Source: Aureobasidium sp. EXF-3400
Taxonomy: Eukaryota > Ascomycota > Dothideomycetes > Dothideales > Saccotheciaceae
Assembly (NCBI GenBank): GCA_024195585.1
Contig: SWBL01000290.1
Span: 1-64,000, forward strand
Length of the DNA stretch: 64,000 nt
Direction: 5' to 3'
Shown here: piece after piece, positions 11,402 to 25,300 of the stretch
Position numbering within the stretch: the stretch's first letter is position 1
Layout: the number at the start of each line of letters is the position of its first letter
The notes under the pieces: generated by a model
Databases searched by the model: none
The model's input: only the letters and a program-made list of their open reading frames with translations
Told to the model about the DNA's origin: nothing
Translations under genes and position numbers: made by a program

Positions 11402-13288
11402 TTATGTCTCGGTGACCTCGTCAACATCGAGCCAGCCGCGACACATGCTGACAGCACGATCCCACTTCTTGAACATCTTCTCGCTCTCCTCGGGGGTGAC
11501 TTCGGGCTCGAAGACCATACGGTTCTTTTGGTTGATGGCCTTGAGCTCACTGAACTCCTTCCAGATGTCGACAGCGAAACCGGCGGCGATAGCGGCACCT
11601 AGGGCGGTGGTTTCGCGCATGGCGGGGCGATTGACAGGGATACCGATGATGTTTGATTGTGTCTGGTATAGAGTCAATTATTTGTTGTCTTGATTGCAAT
11701 AACTTTTCAAAGCTCACCTGCATGCAAATGTTGGAGTTACTCATACCACCATCGACGGCCAAATCCGACAGGGCATGTCCACTGTCCTTCTCCATGGCGT
11801 CGAGAATAGCCTTTGTCTGGAAACAAGTGGCTTCTAGAGTGGCTCGTGCAATGTGACCCCTTTGTGTGTGCTGGGTGATACCAAAAATGGTACCCTTTGC
11901 ATCATCGATCCAGTATGGTGCAAAGAGACCAGAGAAAGCAGTGACGAAGACAAGGCCACCGTTGTCGTCGACAGTGGAAGCGAGTTCTGACACTTTTTCG
12001 GCGTGGGCAATGAAACCCATGTTGTTCATCAAGAATTTAACACCAGAACCTGCGACGGCCACGGAACCCTCGAGGGCGTATACTGGCTTTCTGTTTCGAC
12101 CGAAATCGTAGGCCACTGTAGCGAGCAGACCGTGAGTAGAGATGGTGGGCTTCTCGCCAACGTTGTAAAGCAGGAAACAACCGGTACCTACCCGATGTGT
12201 TAGTATGTGGCACAGAAGTTACAAGTAGGATGCATACCATATGTGTTCTTGGCAGAGCCAGGAGTGAAGCCTTGCTGACCGACCAGAGCAGAAGACTGGT
12301 CACCAAGACAGCCAGCAATCTTCATACCCTTCAGAATGCCCTTGGCGAGAGTACCGTAAGCATCTGCGCAAGACGAAGGAACAATCTTGGGCAGCCTGAG
12401 CTTGTTGCGGTCAAGATCGAAGAAGCCCAAAAGGTTGTCATCGTATTGACAGGTGTGAAGGTTCATGAACATGGTTCTTGAAGCGTTTGTAGAATCCGTG
12501 ACGAAGATGTTCTTCTCTTTTCCTCCGTTGAGGTTGTAGATCAACCAGGTGTCGACGGTACCGAAGCACAGGCGACCCTCGTCGTAGGCCTGCTGCACCT
12601 CGGGAACATGGCGCAACATCCAGACGAGCTTGAGGCACGATGGGTATGTGGAGAGCGGAATACCACAGATCTCGGACAAGTTCTGGTCACCCTTGCGCTC
12701 CTTGAACTCACGGACAAGACCCTTGGTTCTAGTATCGGGCCAAGCGATGGCATTGTGCAGAGGCTGTCCAGTCTCTGCATCCCAAACCAGAGTTGTTTCT
12801 CTCTGGTTGGTGAGACCGATTGCCTTGATGTCCGAGATCTTGTGGCCCTTTTCGAGGAACTTCTTGGTAGCCTCCTCGATACAAGTTTCTACTGAAGCGA
12901 CGAGTTCCCACGGGTCATGCTCATGCCAACTGCGAAGTGTGTTAGTATAACTGCTGCAGGTGCAACAGAGCAACTCAAAGACTTACCCAGATTCGGGGTA
13001 CTTCTGCTCGAATTCAATCTGGTGCATTGCCACAGGCTCACCAACTCCGTCGAAGATGATAAATCTGGATGAAGTGGTACCCTGGTCAATTGCACCAATG
13101 AAGTGCTCTTGCAGTACATTTTCGTGGCTAGTAGTGAATCTGTTCAATGGTGGTCTTTGAGCTCCAGACTTGGACTCGGTTCTGACTTTGGGCTTTGCAT
13201 CAGTGGCAGCAGAAGCCTTCTTCAGAGTAGGGTCTGGTTGTTGCTGAGGGTTTTGGTCGATGCTGGGGATTTCTTTTGAGCCGTCCAT
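11402..13288 (-). CDS. GUT1: Glycerol kinase
   Basis: Four exons (12987-13288, 12238-12929, 11718-12187, 11402-11662) with introns of 57, 50 and 55 nt give 574 residues. The enzyme phosphorylates glycerol with ATP to sn-glycerol 3-phosphate in the cytosol, the entry step of glycerol use and glycerolipid supply. The FGGY-kinase phosphate motif [11 protein letters not shown] (about residues 65-75) follows a roughly 60-residue low-complexity N-terminal extension. The glycerol-site and domain-I blocks [18 protein letters not shown] and [12 protein letters not shown] are present, and the C-terminal ATP-binding block reads [12 protein letters not shown]. Length without the extension matches the family. 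The extension is typical of fungal Gut1 and probably disordered. Confidence 0.97.
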
Positions 13289-14440
13289 TTTGATGTGTTA
13301 CTGGCTTGTTCGTCGTTTATGAGGCGACGAAACAATCTTTTAGTATTGAATGAGTACGCGGAAATAAAAATGCGTAGGCGTTGGTTTCAATTCAGGGTAA
13401 AACCAAAATTCGTCTCTATCGGATGAGTGAAATTCGCTCGGGAAGCAAAAAAAGACGGAATAATTCGAGGGGGTATCAGAGGGTACAGCAATGAGCTGAA
13501 TGGCAGAAGAGAGAAAGAGAGATGTGAGGGAACCAGAGTTAAGTGACTTTTTCATTCATGGACGTGCTGTTGACGCTGGGCAGGATGACTTCACACCCTT
13601 CAATTTGCCCATCAAAACCCCACCACATCCCCACCAACATTTCCGTCTTCGGGTTTTTGTGGTTTTCGGGCCTTCTTCACTTCCCACGGGGACGCAGACA
13701 GCCCTGCGCTCCACCGTAACGATTTAGCCGGCCTTCTCTACGAGCTCAAGGCTCTTTCTTGCAACCTCGTCTGCATTCGACCGTTTTGTGTATCCCCATT
13801 CAGCTACAAAGCCCCTTTCCAACAAGCAAAATGATTCTTTCTTCCGGGTCCTTGTCGCGTGCTTGGGAATAGAGACATAGGAGCGACGATCTTCGAACGC
13901 ACGGCCGGCAAGGCACAAACTTGAAAAAGTTCGGATGCCGATCAGTCTGCACCCACGGCGAATCGAGATCGGCTTGAAGGGTCACGAGTGTTTCTTGGCA
14001 TGCAGGCCTCGTCAGCTCTGAGGGTCGAAACTGCTCCTTCGTACTGATTTTCATATAAAAACACTCGGATCAATTCCTATTGCCATCTCCGCGAACGAGG
14101 AGATATCCGAGTCAACAGTCAAACTCTGAATGTGCTCCTGATATTGCGGCTCTCAGCCTGTCGATCAATCCTTTGCAGCAAATTAGAGGCCTTACCTGGC
14201 CTTAGCATCTCGATACACATCCGAACGCCTATCTTTACCCATAGCTCTGGTCCTCGGTCTGGAAAGGCCAACTGGACATGGTCATGTGGTTCATCAATTG
14301 CGCGCTGCATTGGCTTGCTGATTAATAACTAGTCATTCGAGGTACATACATTAAGAAAGCAAATGGTCTTGTCTTCGTGCATTGCTCTAGGCATGCGACT
14401 TCTCGGTACTGTGAGGTGAGAGCCGGCGGTGTTTGGACTT
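13289..14440. other. Intergenic region, GUT1 promoter side
   Basis: The part next to 13288 is the promoter of GUT1. Further on lie the 3' flank of the DUF3429 gene and short chance frames on both strands (13500-13727, 13800-14054, 14119-14332), which overlap and lack motifs. No RNA gene was recognised. Confidence 0.55.
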
Positions 14441-15567
14441 CTACTCCTCATCACTGTCCTTCTCATCCTTGCTCACAACCTTAGCGCGTTTGGCAGCCTC
14501 CTCGTCGGAGAGTTGCTGTGCCTGAGCCTCACGGAGTGCGCGAACTCTGTCGGCGGGACCGGGCAAACTGTTAATACGGTCTGCGATCTGGCCTCTACCA
14601 ATCAGGGACGCGACAATACTGGCGCCGACAATGAACGTCAGAACGAAGCGGTAGACAGCGTACCACGGAGGGGCCCAGCCTCTCTTGCTGGCGCGACTGT
14701 CAGTGTAGTAGAGGAAGTTGAAAGCGACGAATTGGGTGATCAGAGCGTATTCAACCGGGAGGAAGATTGTGGGCCATGCGACTGCGGGGGTCCAAACGCC
14801 GATTGCATAGCGCTTGTAGCCTTTGTGTCCGCCGTATCCAGCAAACTCCAGACCCCAGTGAATAGCGCCAAGGAAGGAGATGATCTGCAGAAGGGCGTTA
14901 ACAAGCATATTGGGACGTGAAATGGCGAGTCAAACTTACGACAGCACCATATCCAACCTGCAAAGGCTCGAGAACATGTAGAGCTGCTTCGGCAGTCTGC
15001 TCGCTCAACATGAAGCCAGAACCAGTGTTGTGGGCGTGGTTAATCTCCCAGGCGCAGTAGACTGTGGATAGAGAGGTTCCAAGGTAAGGAAGAACACCGG
15101 CCATGCCCAGGTTGTAGGCCTCACGAGGGACTTCTTCAAGTGAGAACGTATCCTTGATGGTTTTCTGAGGTGGGCATTAGTGTGCTGCTGACCTGGCGGT
15201 GTTGAGATTCGCTACTCACCATATCGTTCTTGACACCGGCCATCATGTCGGCGTCTTTGTGCGGGTCCTCGGTCATACCAACCTCACCGAAGACGGGGTG
15301 AGTGGACGACGAGCTGCTAACATTCTCGGGATCCGCCTTGAGCTTCTCGTTGCCCAATTTTGCTTCCACCTCTTTATTGATCTTGTCCATTGGCGCCTGC
15401 TGGGTAGCATAGCGTGCCAGGGAAAGGGTCATGGGTTTGCCAATTGCGAGCGGACGAGTTGCTTGCGAAATGGTGCATAGCTTGGAGGAGAGTTGGGAGC
15501 TACGAGGAACCGAGGCTCCAAGGCCACTGAGGGCGCGAAGTTGACGAGCAGCACCGGCACGGAACAT
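14441..15567 (-). CDS. DUF3429 (TMEM69-like) mitochondrial inner-membrane protein
   Basis: Three exons, 15220-15567, 14940-15164 and 14441-14884, with two 55-nt introns, encode 338 residues. The start at 15567 is the first ATG; an upstream in-frame opening begins only at GTG. The N-terminus (MFRAGAARQLRALSG, rich in Arg, Ser and Ala, no acids) looks like a mitochondrial presequence. After an acidic linker the DUF3429 domain begins at about residue 130 with EVPREAYNLGMAGVLPYLGT, followed by hydrophobic helices containing QVGYGAVIISFLGAIHWGLE, AVAWPTIFLPVEYALI and FVLTFIVGASIVASLIG. The C-terminus is charged. The family, which includes TMEM69, is found in mitochondria and has no established biochemical role. 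Confidence 0.88.
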
Positions 15568-16390
15568 GTTGTTGTGAGTGGAGAGGTGAGAAGGAGAACA
15601 AAGATGCAAGAGGGCCGTAGAAGGAGTAGGGAAGCTGTCGGGAAGCACCTCCGTTGCAACTTTGAGGGTAGGCACGACCAGGCTCTTGTGCCTATCATAT
15701 GCTCGCAGCTCTTGCGTAGCTGGTGGAGCTTCTCTTATAACGTCATTATTCGTTCCTTCCCCGATCCCGCTCTAGTTGCTGATACAGTACAGGAACGAAA
15801 AGCCATATTGGAAAGTTTGGACATAAGCATGGATTCCGTAGCTATTTAATTGTCGAGATTCTATCTCCAGACCTCGAGCGGCGTATCTATAAAGCTCTAC
15901 TGTTTAGAGACATTGTGGTGGTACTCGAATGGAGAAGCTCAAAATCCGTGGTTACGTCATCGGGCGCACCTTCCTTTCCACGTTCCGCGTCGTGCGCGGG
16001 TGGGCACGATCAGCGGCGTTGTTTCCAAGAAAGTGGCAGCTGCCAACAAATCGACAGCTTGCAGGGAGTGGCCTTCTCCACGATTCCTCAAACTCTGTGC
16101 TCTGGGCTTACGAACTGTTACGACGACCACGATCTCGCTTGCGATTTGCGTCTTCACTCAAATCTCAAACACTGCGACGACTCAGTGTTAGCTGCCTAAC
16201 GACGACTGCTCGCCTTGCGCCCAACCGCCCTACAGCCAAGGTACTATCATCAAGTACTCACATACACGACTTGCCGCCTACCGAGCAACCTCATGACCTG
16301 ATGACCTGTCTACGATAATCACCTTTCGTACTCTTTGTTCGTCCTACGCTTCCAATCGGGACATCTGCCTGAAGGCACCTATCTGCCACC
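15568..16390. promoter_or_regulatory. Divergent intergenic region between the DUF3429 gene and VPS13
   Basis: The 823 bases separate two divergently oriented start codons (15567 on minus, 16391 on plus), so both promoters must lie here. The VPS13 start has a good CACC-ATG context. Open frames inside are overlapping and motif-free. I could not identify specific factor sites with confidence. Confidence 0.5.
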
Positions 16391-19300
16391 ATGTTGGAAG
16401 GCCTCGTCTCGAACCTGCTTAACAGGTTCTTGGGCATGTATGTCCAGAACTTTGATCCAAAGCAGCTCAACGTTGGCATCTGGTCCGGCGATGTCAAGCT
16501 ACGCGACCTCGAGCTTCGCCGAGAAGCCCTCGATCAACTCCACCTCCCCATCAACGTCGTCGAAGGCCACCTAGGTTCTTTGACCCTCTCGATCCCATGG
16601 TCCAACCTTCGAGGCAAGCCTGTACAAGTCAAAATCGAAGATGTGTATCTGCTGGCTGCTCCAAGAGAAGATCAAGACTACAATCCCGAAGATCAAGACA
16701 AGCGCGATCATGCTGTCAAGATGGAAAAACTCGACAGCGCAGAGCTACTCAAAGAAAGAACTGCAGAAGGCATGAGCCAAGAAGAGCAACAAAAGAACCA
16801 AAGTTTTACGGCCAGTTTGGTTACTGCTATTGTCGACAACTTGCAGATTTCAGTAAAGAATGTCCACATTCGATATGAAGACTCCATCTCGGACCCCGGC
16901 CATCCTTTTGCTGCTGGTCTCACGTTGCAAGAATTGAGCGCCGTAAGCACAGATGAGAACTGGAAACCTACCTTTATCCAGAGCACCTCTGCTGGCTCGA
17001 CTCACAAGCTCGCCACTCTCGGGGCCCTCGCTATTTATTGGGACACGGATGCTAAGCTTTTGGGTTCTGGCAAGGGTTCACAGACTGCAGAAGAGCAAGG
17101 AATAGACCACACTACAATCATTGACAAGTTTAGAGATATGATTGCAAAGAAGGACGACACCGAGTTTGGCGCGCACCAGTATATACTGAAGCCAGTTACT
17201 GGTCGTGCAGGCCTCGAAATTGACAAGACCGGAAAGCTTGATCGTCCCAAGATGAAGGCTCGCCTCTTGTTCAATGAACTCGGCTTTGTCATCGACGACG
17301 ACCAATATCGTGATGCTCTTATGTTAGTGGATCTCTTCCATTACTTTATCCGCCATCAGGAGTACCGCAAGTTCCAACCCAAGTCGTCTCCCAAAGAAGA
17401 TCCGCGCGCCTGGCTTCGATTCGCGACCAAGTCCGTGTATGACAAAATCCATAAACGTAACCGTCGTTGGACTTGGGCTTATTTCAAGGAACGTCGTGAT
17501 GATCGCATCAAATACATTGATCTATTCAAAAAGAAGAAAAAGGAGGAAAAGCTTACACCAGAAGAGGTTACCGAACTGGATCAACTTGAACGCAAACTGA
17601 GCTACGAAGACCTCCGATTCTGGAGATCTCTTGCTCGTAACCAGCTGCGCAAGGAAAATGTTGGTGTCAAGAAGGCTCCACAAAAGCAGACGTGGACCTC
17701 CTGGGTCTGGGGAAGCAAAAAGACTGAGGAGCATCCTGGTGATGAGACTCAGCTGACGGAGGAACAACGCAAGGAGTTGTACGATGCGATCGACTTCGAC
17801 GAGAAGAAGCAAATTGCCGATGCTGTAGACATGCCAAAAGAAGCCATCAAACTTCAGGTAGACATGAGCCTCCAAGAAGGTAGCTTCACTCTCAAGCGCG
17901 ATCCTCATGGCAAGGCTACGGAAATGCTTCAGCTGGTCTTCCAAGGCTTCGATACCAAATTCCTGCAGCGTACTGATTCTATGCTTGCTGAAGTCAGTCT
18001 TGAGACTATGAAGCTCTTTGATGGCACAACCGAAGGAAATCTATTCCCTCAGATGCTCAACATCAAGAATTCTATTCCAGACGATAAAAGAGTTGAGGAA
18101 GTCAAGGATGACGATGCTGCGGGTGGTGACGAAGAGGATGAGCCACCTCTAGACCCCTTCTTTGCTTTGACCTTTGAGAACAATCCGCTCGATGGCCATG
18201 CCGATACCGATCTGACGGCCAAACTCAAGGCTATGGAGTTTGTATACAACCCAAAATTTGTTGTCGAAGTTGCCAATTTTTTCAAACCCCCAGAGCGCCA
18301 CATGGAGTCGATTGGTGCACTCATGGAATCTGCCAGTGCTACTGTTGAAGGGTTGAGACAGCAGACTCGTGCAGGACTTGAGTATGCTCTCCAAGAGCAC
18401 AAGACCATTGACGCCAAACTCGACCTCCAGGCTCCTCTCATCATCATACCCGACTCCGTCACCAAGAAAGAATCGCTTTGCATGATTCTCGATGCTGGTT
18501 ACATCAGTGTGCGAAGCGAACTCATTGACAAAGACACTTTGAATGAAGTGCAGTCAAAGCAAAAGCAACAATACACTGATGACGACTACAAACGTCTCGA
18601 ACAATTGATGTACGACAAATTCCTTGTCAAACTACAATCGACCCAACTTTTGCTTGGACCGTCTATCGAGGAGACGAAGAAGCAGCTCGACGAAAACAAC
18701 ACATCAAGGCATTTGCATGTGGTCGATCGAATCAACATTGACTTTACAGTAGAGACATGCATTGTTCCCAAAGCTCCTGGTCTGACCAAATTCAGAATCG
18801 GAGGTCACCTACCCGTGCTGCATGCTTCCATCTCGGATTCCAAGTACAAGAGTCTGATGAAGTTAATTGATGTCGCAATTCCCAAATTTGGCACAGATGA
18901 AGACAATACGAAGAAGCCTTCCCAAGCCGTAAAGAAACAAGCTCAGCGGCCTAGACAAAAGAGCATCGTTGATACGGATGTCATAGGAAGACCACGATCC
19001 AAATCTTTCCAATTTTCCGCTCAGGAACATGAACTTGTCATGGAAGAAGAAACTGACAACGAAGACGAGGAGTTCAAAGATGCCAAACAGACTACCAAGG
19101 AGCCAACGAAGGATATCAACCAACGCAACTTCGAATTCAAATTCAAGGTCGACAAACTCCAAGGTTCGCTGTATCGTTCTGATCCGGATGGCAAGAAGCA
19201 AGATCAATTGCTTGTTGATCTCATTGCTGAAAACTTTGATCTGCTCTTCTATCAGCGTCAGTTCGACATGGTGGCCGAAGTCAGTCTACGTACTCTGGCC

Positions 19301-22300
19301 GTCGAAGATCATGTCGAAGAGAATCCTTCTCCCGAGTTTAAGAACCTCATATCTTCCGAGGATCACGACGCCAACGAGCAACAAAACCTCTTTTCACTCA
19401 AGTTCATCAAGGTCAATCCTGAGCATCCAGAATTCATGTCAACATATGAAGGTATAGCTACCAATCTTGATGTATCCGTATCCACGATCAATCTACTAGT
19501 GACTCGCAAGACGCTTTTGACTTTGCTCGACTTTGTCATGGTCACGTTTACCAATCCAGGGGAACCTCAAGCAAATCAGTCACAAATGATCGAGTCGACT
19601 GAGGCCGAGGAAAGCAGTGCACAGCCCACAGGGGACAAGATTCGTATCAAAGCTCAGCTGAAACGCATTGCCATTATCCTCAATAATGATGGCATCCGTC
19701 TAGCCACTTTGAGTTTGACATCTGCCGAAGTTGGCATCTTCTTGATGGGCAAGACCATGAGAGTTGGCGCTAGACTTGGCAACCTGTCTCTTCTTGACGA
19801 TGTCAACCAAGGCGTTTCTGAGAAATCGTCTCTCCGCCAACTGGTGTCCATCCAGGGTGACGAGCTTGCTGATTTCCGCTATGAAACCTTTGACAGCGCT
19901 TCAGAAGCATACCCTGGTTATGATACTTCCATTTACCTCAGGTCTGGTTCTCTAAAGGTGAACTTTGTAACTGAACCGTTCCGCAAAATTATGGAATTTG
20001 GTGTCAAGTTCGGCAAGATGCAAGCCATCATGAATGCTGCCAGACAGGCTGCTGCGAACCAGGCCAACAATATTCAAGAGCGTGCTAGCAGGATGCACTT
20101 TGATATTCGCATCAAGACACCAATCGTAGCTTTCCCTCGAATGGTTATTACCGATTCTCCTGAGCGTGATGTTCTCACAGCTTACTTAGGAGAGCTCTAT
20201 GCCAGCAATGAGTTCCTCCCCTTGGACGACTCCAAAGATTCGGATACTGCAAACAAACTGACAGCCGGTGTACACAATACTCGATTGACTTCCACGTTCA
20301 ACTATCCCAACGATCAAGTTGAAGAACTTGATCTCATCGACAAGGTCGATCTTGACTTCAGGATCACCAGTGCAGATCACAAGCCTGGGTACAAGCGACC
20401 AGATACAGAGATCGAAGGCAGTATGTCGAATGTCAACCTGCGCATCACCGAGGCCCAGCTCAAGTTCATTCTTGAACTTTCTCGCTCAATCCCCGAGGCT
20501 TTCGCTACTGACCCAGATGACGAAATCGAAGAGCATGTCAAGGAAGAGTTGCCAGCGACTACAGTTCAAGATGCCAAGGCAGTTAGTGGTGACTCGGACA
20601 ACAAAGAAGAGGAACAACCTCAGTCTCCTACTCACCTGGGTCCCGAAATCGGGGCAGATGATGATACTTGGACTAAGCTTGATCTTGTATTTAAGGTCGG
20701 TACCATTGGTCTCGAGCTCATTTCAAGTAAACCCACAAAGCCCGTTGGAGATCTTGCAGCCTCTAGTCTGTCGAAATTCTCGCTCAACGAGACTCATGTC
20801 AAGCTACGTATGGTCAGCGACGGATCACTCGAATCAGAGCTTTTGGTTCAATCTTTTACCATAACCGATACTCGTACACACGAGAAGAACAAGTTTAGGA
20901 AGATCATGTCACTCATCAACACCGATGTCAAGCAACAGTTCATGGCCAGCGTGTCCATCTCTGGGGGCAAGGAGCGCAATCTGATTGCACTCTTGACTAT
21001 CGATAGCCCGAGAATCATCTTGGCACTAGACTACCTCTTTGCAGTTCAGCACTTTGTCAATGCTGGTCTAACTTCTGATGAGCCTCTCATCATCTCAGAC
21101 GAAGACGAATCATCGGCTGGCGAAGAAGACGTAGCCAGCATGTCTACCAGTACCGATCTTGCAGGTGCAAAACAAGCCGAGACCAAATCTACCGAGGACG
21201 CAAGTTCCATGAGCGTGTCGTTCCGTGTCAACATTGTTGACGCTCAAATCATCCTTATCGCAAACCCTGCCATTACCAATTCCGAAGCCATTGTGCTTGG
21301 CAGCAAGCAAATCCTCGTATCTCAGCAACACGTCACAGCCGTCCAAGTTGACAAGTTAGGCATGTTCCTTTGCCGCATGGACAAGTTTGACACGACTCAA
21401 CTTCGAATTCTCGATGACTTCAGCGTCCAGACTTCGGTAGACATGCGCTCCGAGAACAAGCAGGCTCAATTAATGAGCATCATGGTTGAAATCGAGCCAT
21501 TGGTGTTGCGCTTGTCCCTTCGTGATATCCTCTTGGCCATGCAAATTGTCAACAAGGCTTCTGCGATGTCTGCGAATGACGATCGGGAACTTGCCAAGGA
21601 AGGTCCCTCCAAGATTGATCAGCTCAAAGCTCCATCCAACAGGCCCAAGTCTGGTAGAGCGCCATCTTCGGCACAAAAGCCTAGAGCCAATACTATTGCC
21701 ACGAAGAAGTCGCATGCCACCACTGCACCTAAGGCACCGACTGAACCTCAGGGCTCAGCGATGCTGAAGCGGGAAGAGATGAAAGTCAATCTTCAAGGCA
21801 TCCGAGTGGTCCTCATTGGTGACCTCCATGAGCTGCCGATGCTCGACTGGAGCGTCAAGAACTTTGCTGTAGAGGTTCGCGACTGGAGCGGCGCCATGAC
21901 TGCAGATACTAGCATCGAGACATTCTTCAACGTGTATAACTTTTCAAAGTCTGCTTGGGAGCCTCTGGTTGAGCCATGGTCGCTTGGCTTCCATATGGCA
22001 AAAAGCCTCAATCCTGATAAGCTCGCGGTCGAACTTTATTCGCGCAAATCATTGGAGTTTACCATGACTTCTTCCACGATTGCACTGGCATCCAAGTCAG
22101 CTCAATTCTTGTCTAACGACGAGGACATCCTTTCGAAACCACGTGGATCCGATGCTCCTTATCGCATTCGTAACCAGACCGGCTTCGATATCAACGTATG
22201 GGCTCAGACAGAAAACAATGAAGAAGGCGCCGCGGAGAAATTAAGCGATGGAGAGGAGTCTCCTTGGCGCTTTGAGGACCCGAGTACCACCAGAGAGACG

Positions 22301-25300
22301 CTATCACCAGAAGGTGCCACCGGTGTTGTCGGAATCAAGCTCGAAGGCAGTGGATTCGATAGCATCGAGCGTATCCCTGTCAATCGTGAGGGTGAGACTC
22401 TTTACAATCTCAAGCCACGCAAAGACAAGGTACAACACCGCATCTTGGTTGATGTCAAGCTCGGAGCAGACAACGTCAAGTACATCACCTTCCGTTCACC
22501 TCTGCTGGTAGAGAACCATACTCAAATCCCCATTGAAGTTGGTGTCTACAGTCCAGACGAGGGCCACTTGCTCAAGATTGAGAAGGTTGCACCTGGCGAT
22601 GCACGATCGGCTCCTGTAGGTGCTGCCTTCATGCATTCATTGGTCATTCGCCCAGATCAAGGATTCGGATACACTTGGTCGAACGAGCGCTTGTTCTGGA
22701 AAGACTTGCTTAAGCGTCCTACACGTACAATCACTTGTCAAGGAGAACAACAAGACTCATCTCCACCTTTCTACTTCCAGATGCAGGCTGTGTATGACAA
22801 GAACAACCCCATCTCTGCCACCTATCCTTACATGCGCATTCGTCTTTCTGCGCCTGTCGAAATCCAAAACTTGCTGCCATTCGACTTCAAGTATCGCATC
22901 TACGACAAGAATACCAAGAAGGATTGGACAAACTTCTTGCGTAAAGGAGGTGTCAGCCCTGTACATGTTGTTGAGCTGTCACATCTACTCCTGATGAGTG
23001 TTGACATGCAAGACACGCCATTCAAGCAAAGTGAATTTGCTATTATCAACTCTACAGGGCGCGATGACTTCCGTCGTGAGAAGACACTCGTGGTGAAGGA
23101 CAACCAGGATCTAACCCTAAGACTCAAGTTGCACTACTACAACGTTCCTGATAGTGGAGGTGCCTTCAAGATCACTGTCTACAGTCCCTATGTCGTTCTC
23201 AACAGAACAGGCTTGGGGCTCGACATCAGGAGCAAGACCTACTTTGGTGCTGCCAAATCTGCAGCTGGACAAACTACATTCAGCAATTCAGATGAAGCCC
23301 GAAAGGCGGTTCCATTCATGTTTTCTTATCCCACCGATGACCAGAAGAACCGAGCTCTCATCAAGGTTGACGGTTCTGGTTGGAGCAAGCCAGTCAGTTT
23401 CGAGGCCATCGGGTCAACTACAGATGTCACTGTTGCTGCAGAGTCCGGTCGATCAGAAATGCACGTTGGTCTGACGGTTGAGGAAGGTGAAGGCAAATAC
23501 AAGTTGACAAAGGTCATCACTATCGCTCCTCGGTTCGTGGTCCGCAACAAGCTCGGAGAGGACCTCAACATTAGGGAGCCTGGTTCGTCTGATGTCACAA
23601 CCTTGAAGCCACAAGATCTTCATCCTCTGCGATTCTTGAGGCAGTCGAGCGGGCAGCAACTGTGCCTTTGCTTCCCAGGCGTAAACAACAATTGGTCATC
23701 TCCGTTCAACATTGCCAATGTTGGTAGTGTTCACGTCAAATTGGCCAAGGCTGGCGAAAGACAAAAACTCATTCGGGTCGAGATTCTCATGGAGAATGCC
23801 ACGATTTTCCTGCACATAAGCCACGAGACTAAGCACTGGCCCTTCTCTATTCGCAACGAGAGTGATGTCGAATTCATCTTCTGGCAGGCGAACCCCAACG
23901 TTGACGAAGAAGAGGACGAACGCACATCTGGTTGGAAGCCCATTCGATACAGACTACCTCCCAGAAGTATCATGCCATATGCTTGGGACTACCCTGCCTC
24001 CAAGAATAAGAATCTTGTCCTAAGCGCAAAGGGCAAAGAGAGACATGTGAAGCTTGCAGAAATTGGTAACCTCATCCCAATGAGACTGCCTGCAGCCGAA
24101 GGTACCAATCGACAAAAGATCATCGATCTCAATGTCGCTGCCGATGGCCCCACCCAGACTCTTGTCTTGTCAAATTACAAGCCATCAAAGAGCTTGTACA
24201 AGCAAAAAGCTGGCTCGGCTTCTCAGTCGAATTCGACTGGTTTCGAGGTCAAAGACCTGGACGACCATGTCACCATGAGCGCCCAGATCAGATTTGCTGG
24301 TTTGGGCATCTCGCTCATCAACCGTCAGCTGAAGGAACTTGTCTATGTCACCTTACGCGATATTGACTTGTCCTACAAGGACTCGCCCTTGTATCAAACC
24401 GTTTCCTCCACCATCAAATGGATTCAGGTCGATAATCAACTCTATGGAGGCATCTTCCCACTAATCTTCTATCCCAGTGTGGTTCCAAAGACTGGAAAGG
24501 AAATGGAAGCTCATCCGATCTTCAAGGCCGCCATTACACGAGTCAAGGACGACTCATATGGTGTGCTTTATATCAAGTACTTCACGTTCTTGATGCAGCA
24601 GATGACCATAGAAATTGACGAAGACTTCATCTTTGCCATGCTCGACTTCACAAAGATCCCAGGCGCTTCATGGTCCGAAGAGAAGGAGGGTCAACTTTGT
24701 GACGAAAATCTGGATATTCCTGAACCCAAACAAGAAGAGGGTGGTCAAGATATCTACTTTGAGCTGTTGCATTTGCAGCCCATGCAGTTCGATCTGTCCT
24801 TCGTCAGAACCGAGCGCATCAATGCAGAAGACACCGGAAGCTCGTCATCCAACCCCTTCATGTTTGCTGTCAATGTTCTCACTATGTCCATTGGCAATGT
24901 CAACGATGCACCCATTCGTTACAACGCGCTTATGCTCGAGAATGCCCGAGTGTCTGTTGGCGCTTTGATCGCTGCGGTCCAGAGCCACTACGTTCAAGAA
25001 TCTCTCCGCCAAGTTCACATTGTTCTTGGCTCAGCAGACTTCTTGGGTAACCCGGTTGGTCTTTTCAACAACATCAGTTCTGGTGTTGCAGACATCTTCT
25101 ACGAACCGTACCAAGGTCTTGTCATGACCGATCGACCTCAAGATCTTGGTATTGGCATTGCAAAGGGTGCCAGTAGTTTCGTCAAGAAGAGTGTTTTCGG
25201 CTTCTCAGACAGTATGGCCAAGTTTACAGGCAGCATCAGCAAGGGTCTTGCAGCTGCGTCCATGGACAAGGAGTTCCAAGACCAGCGCCGCATGTCTCGT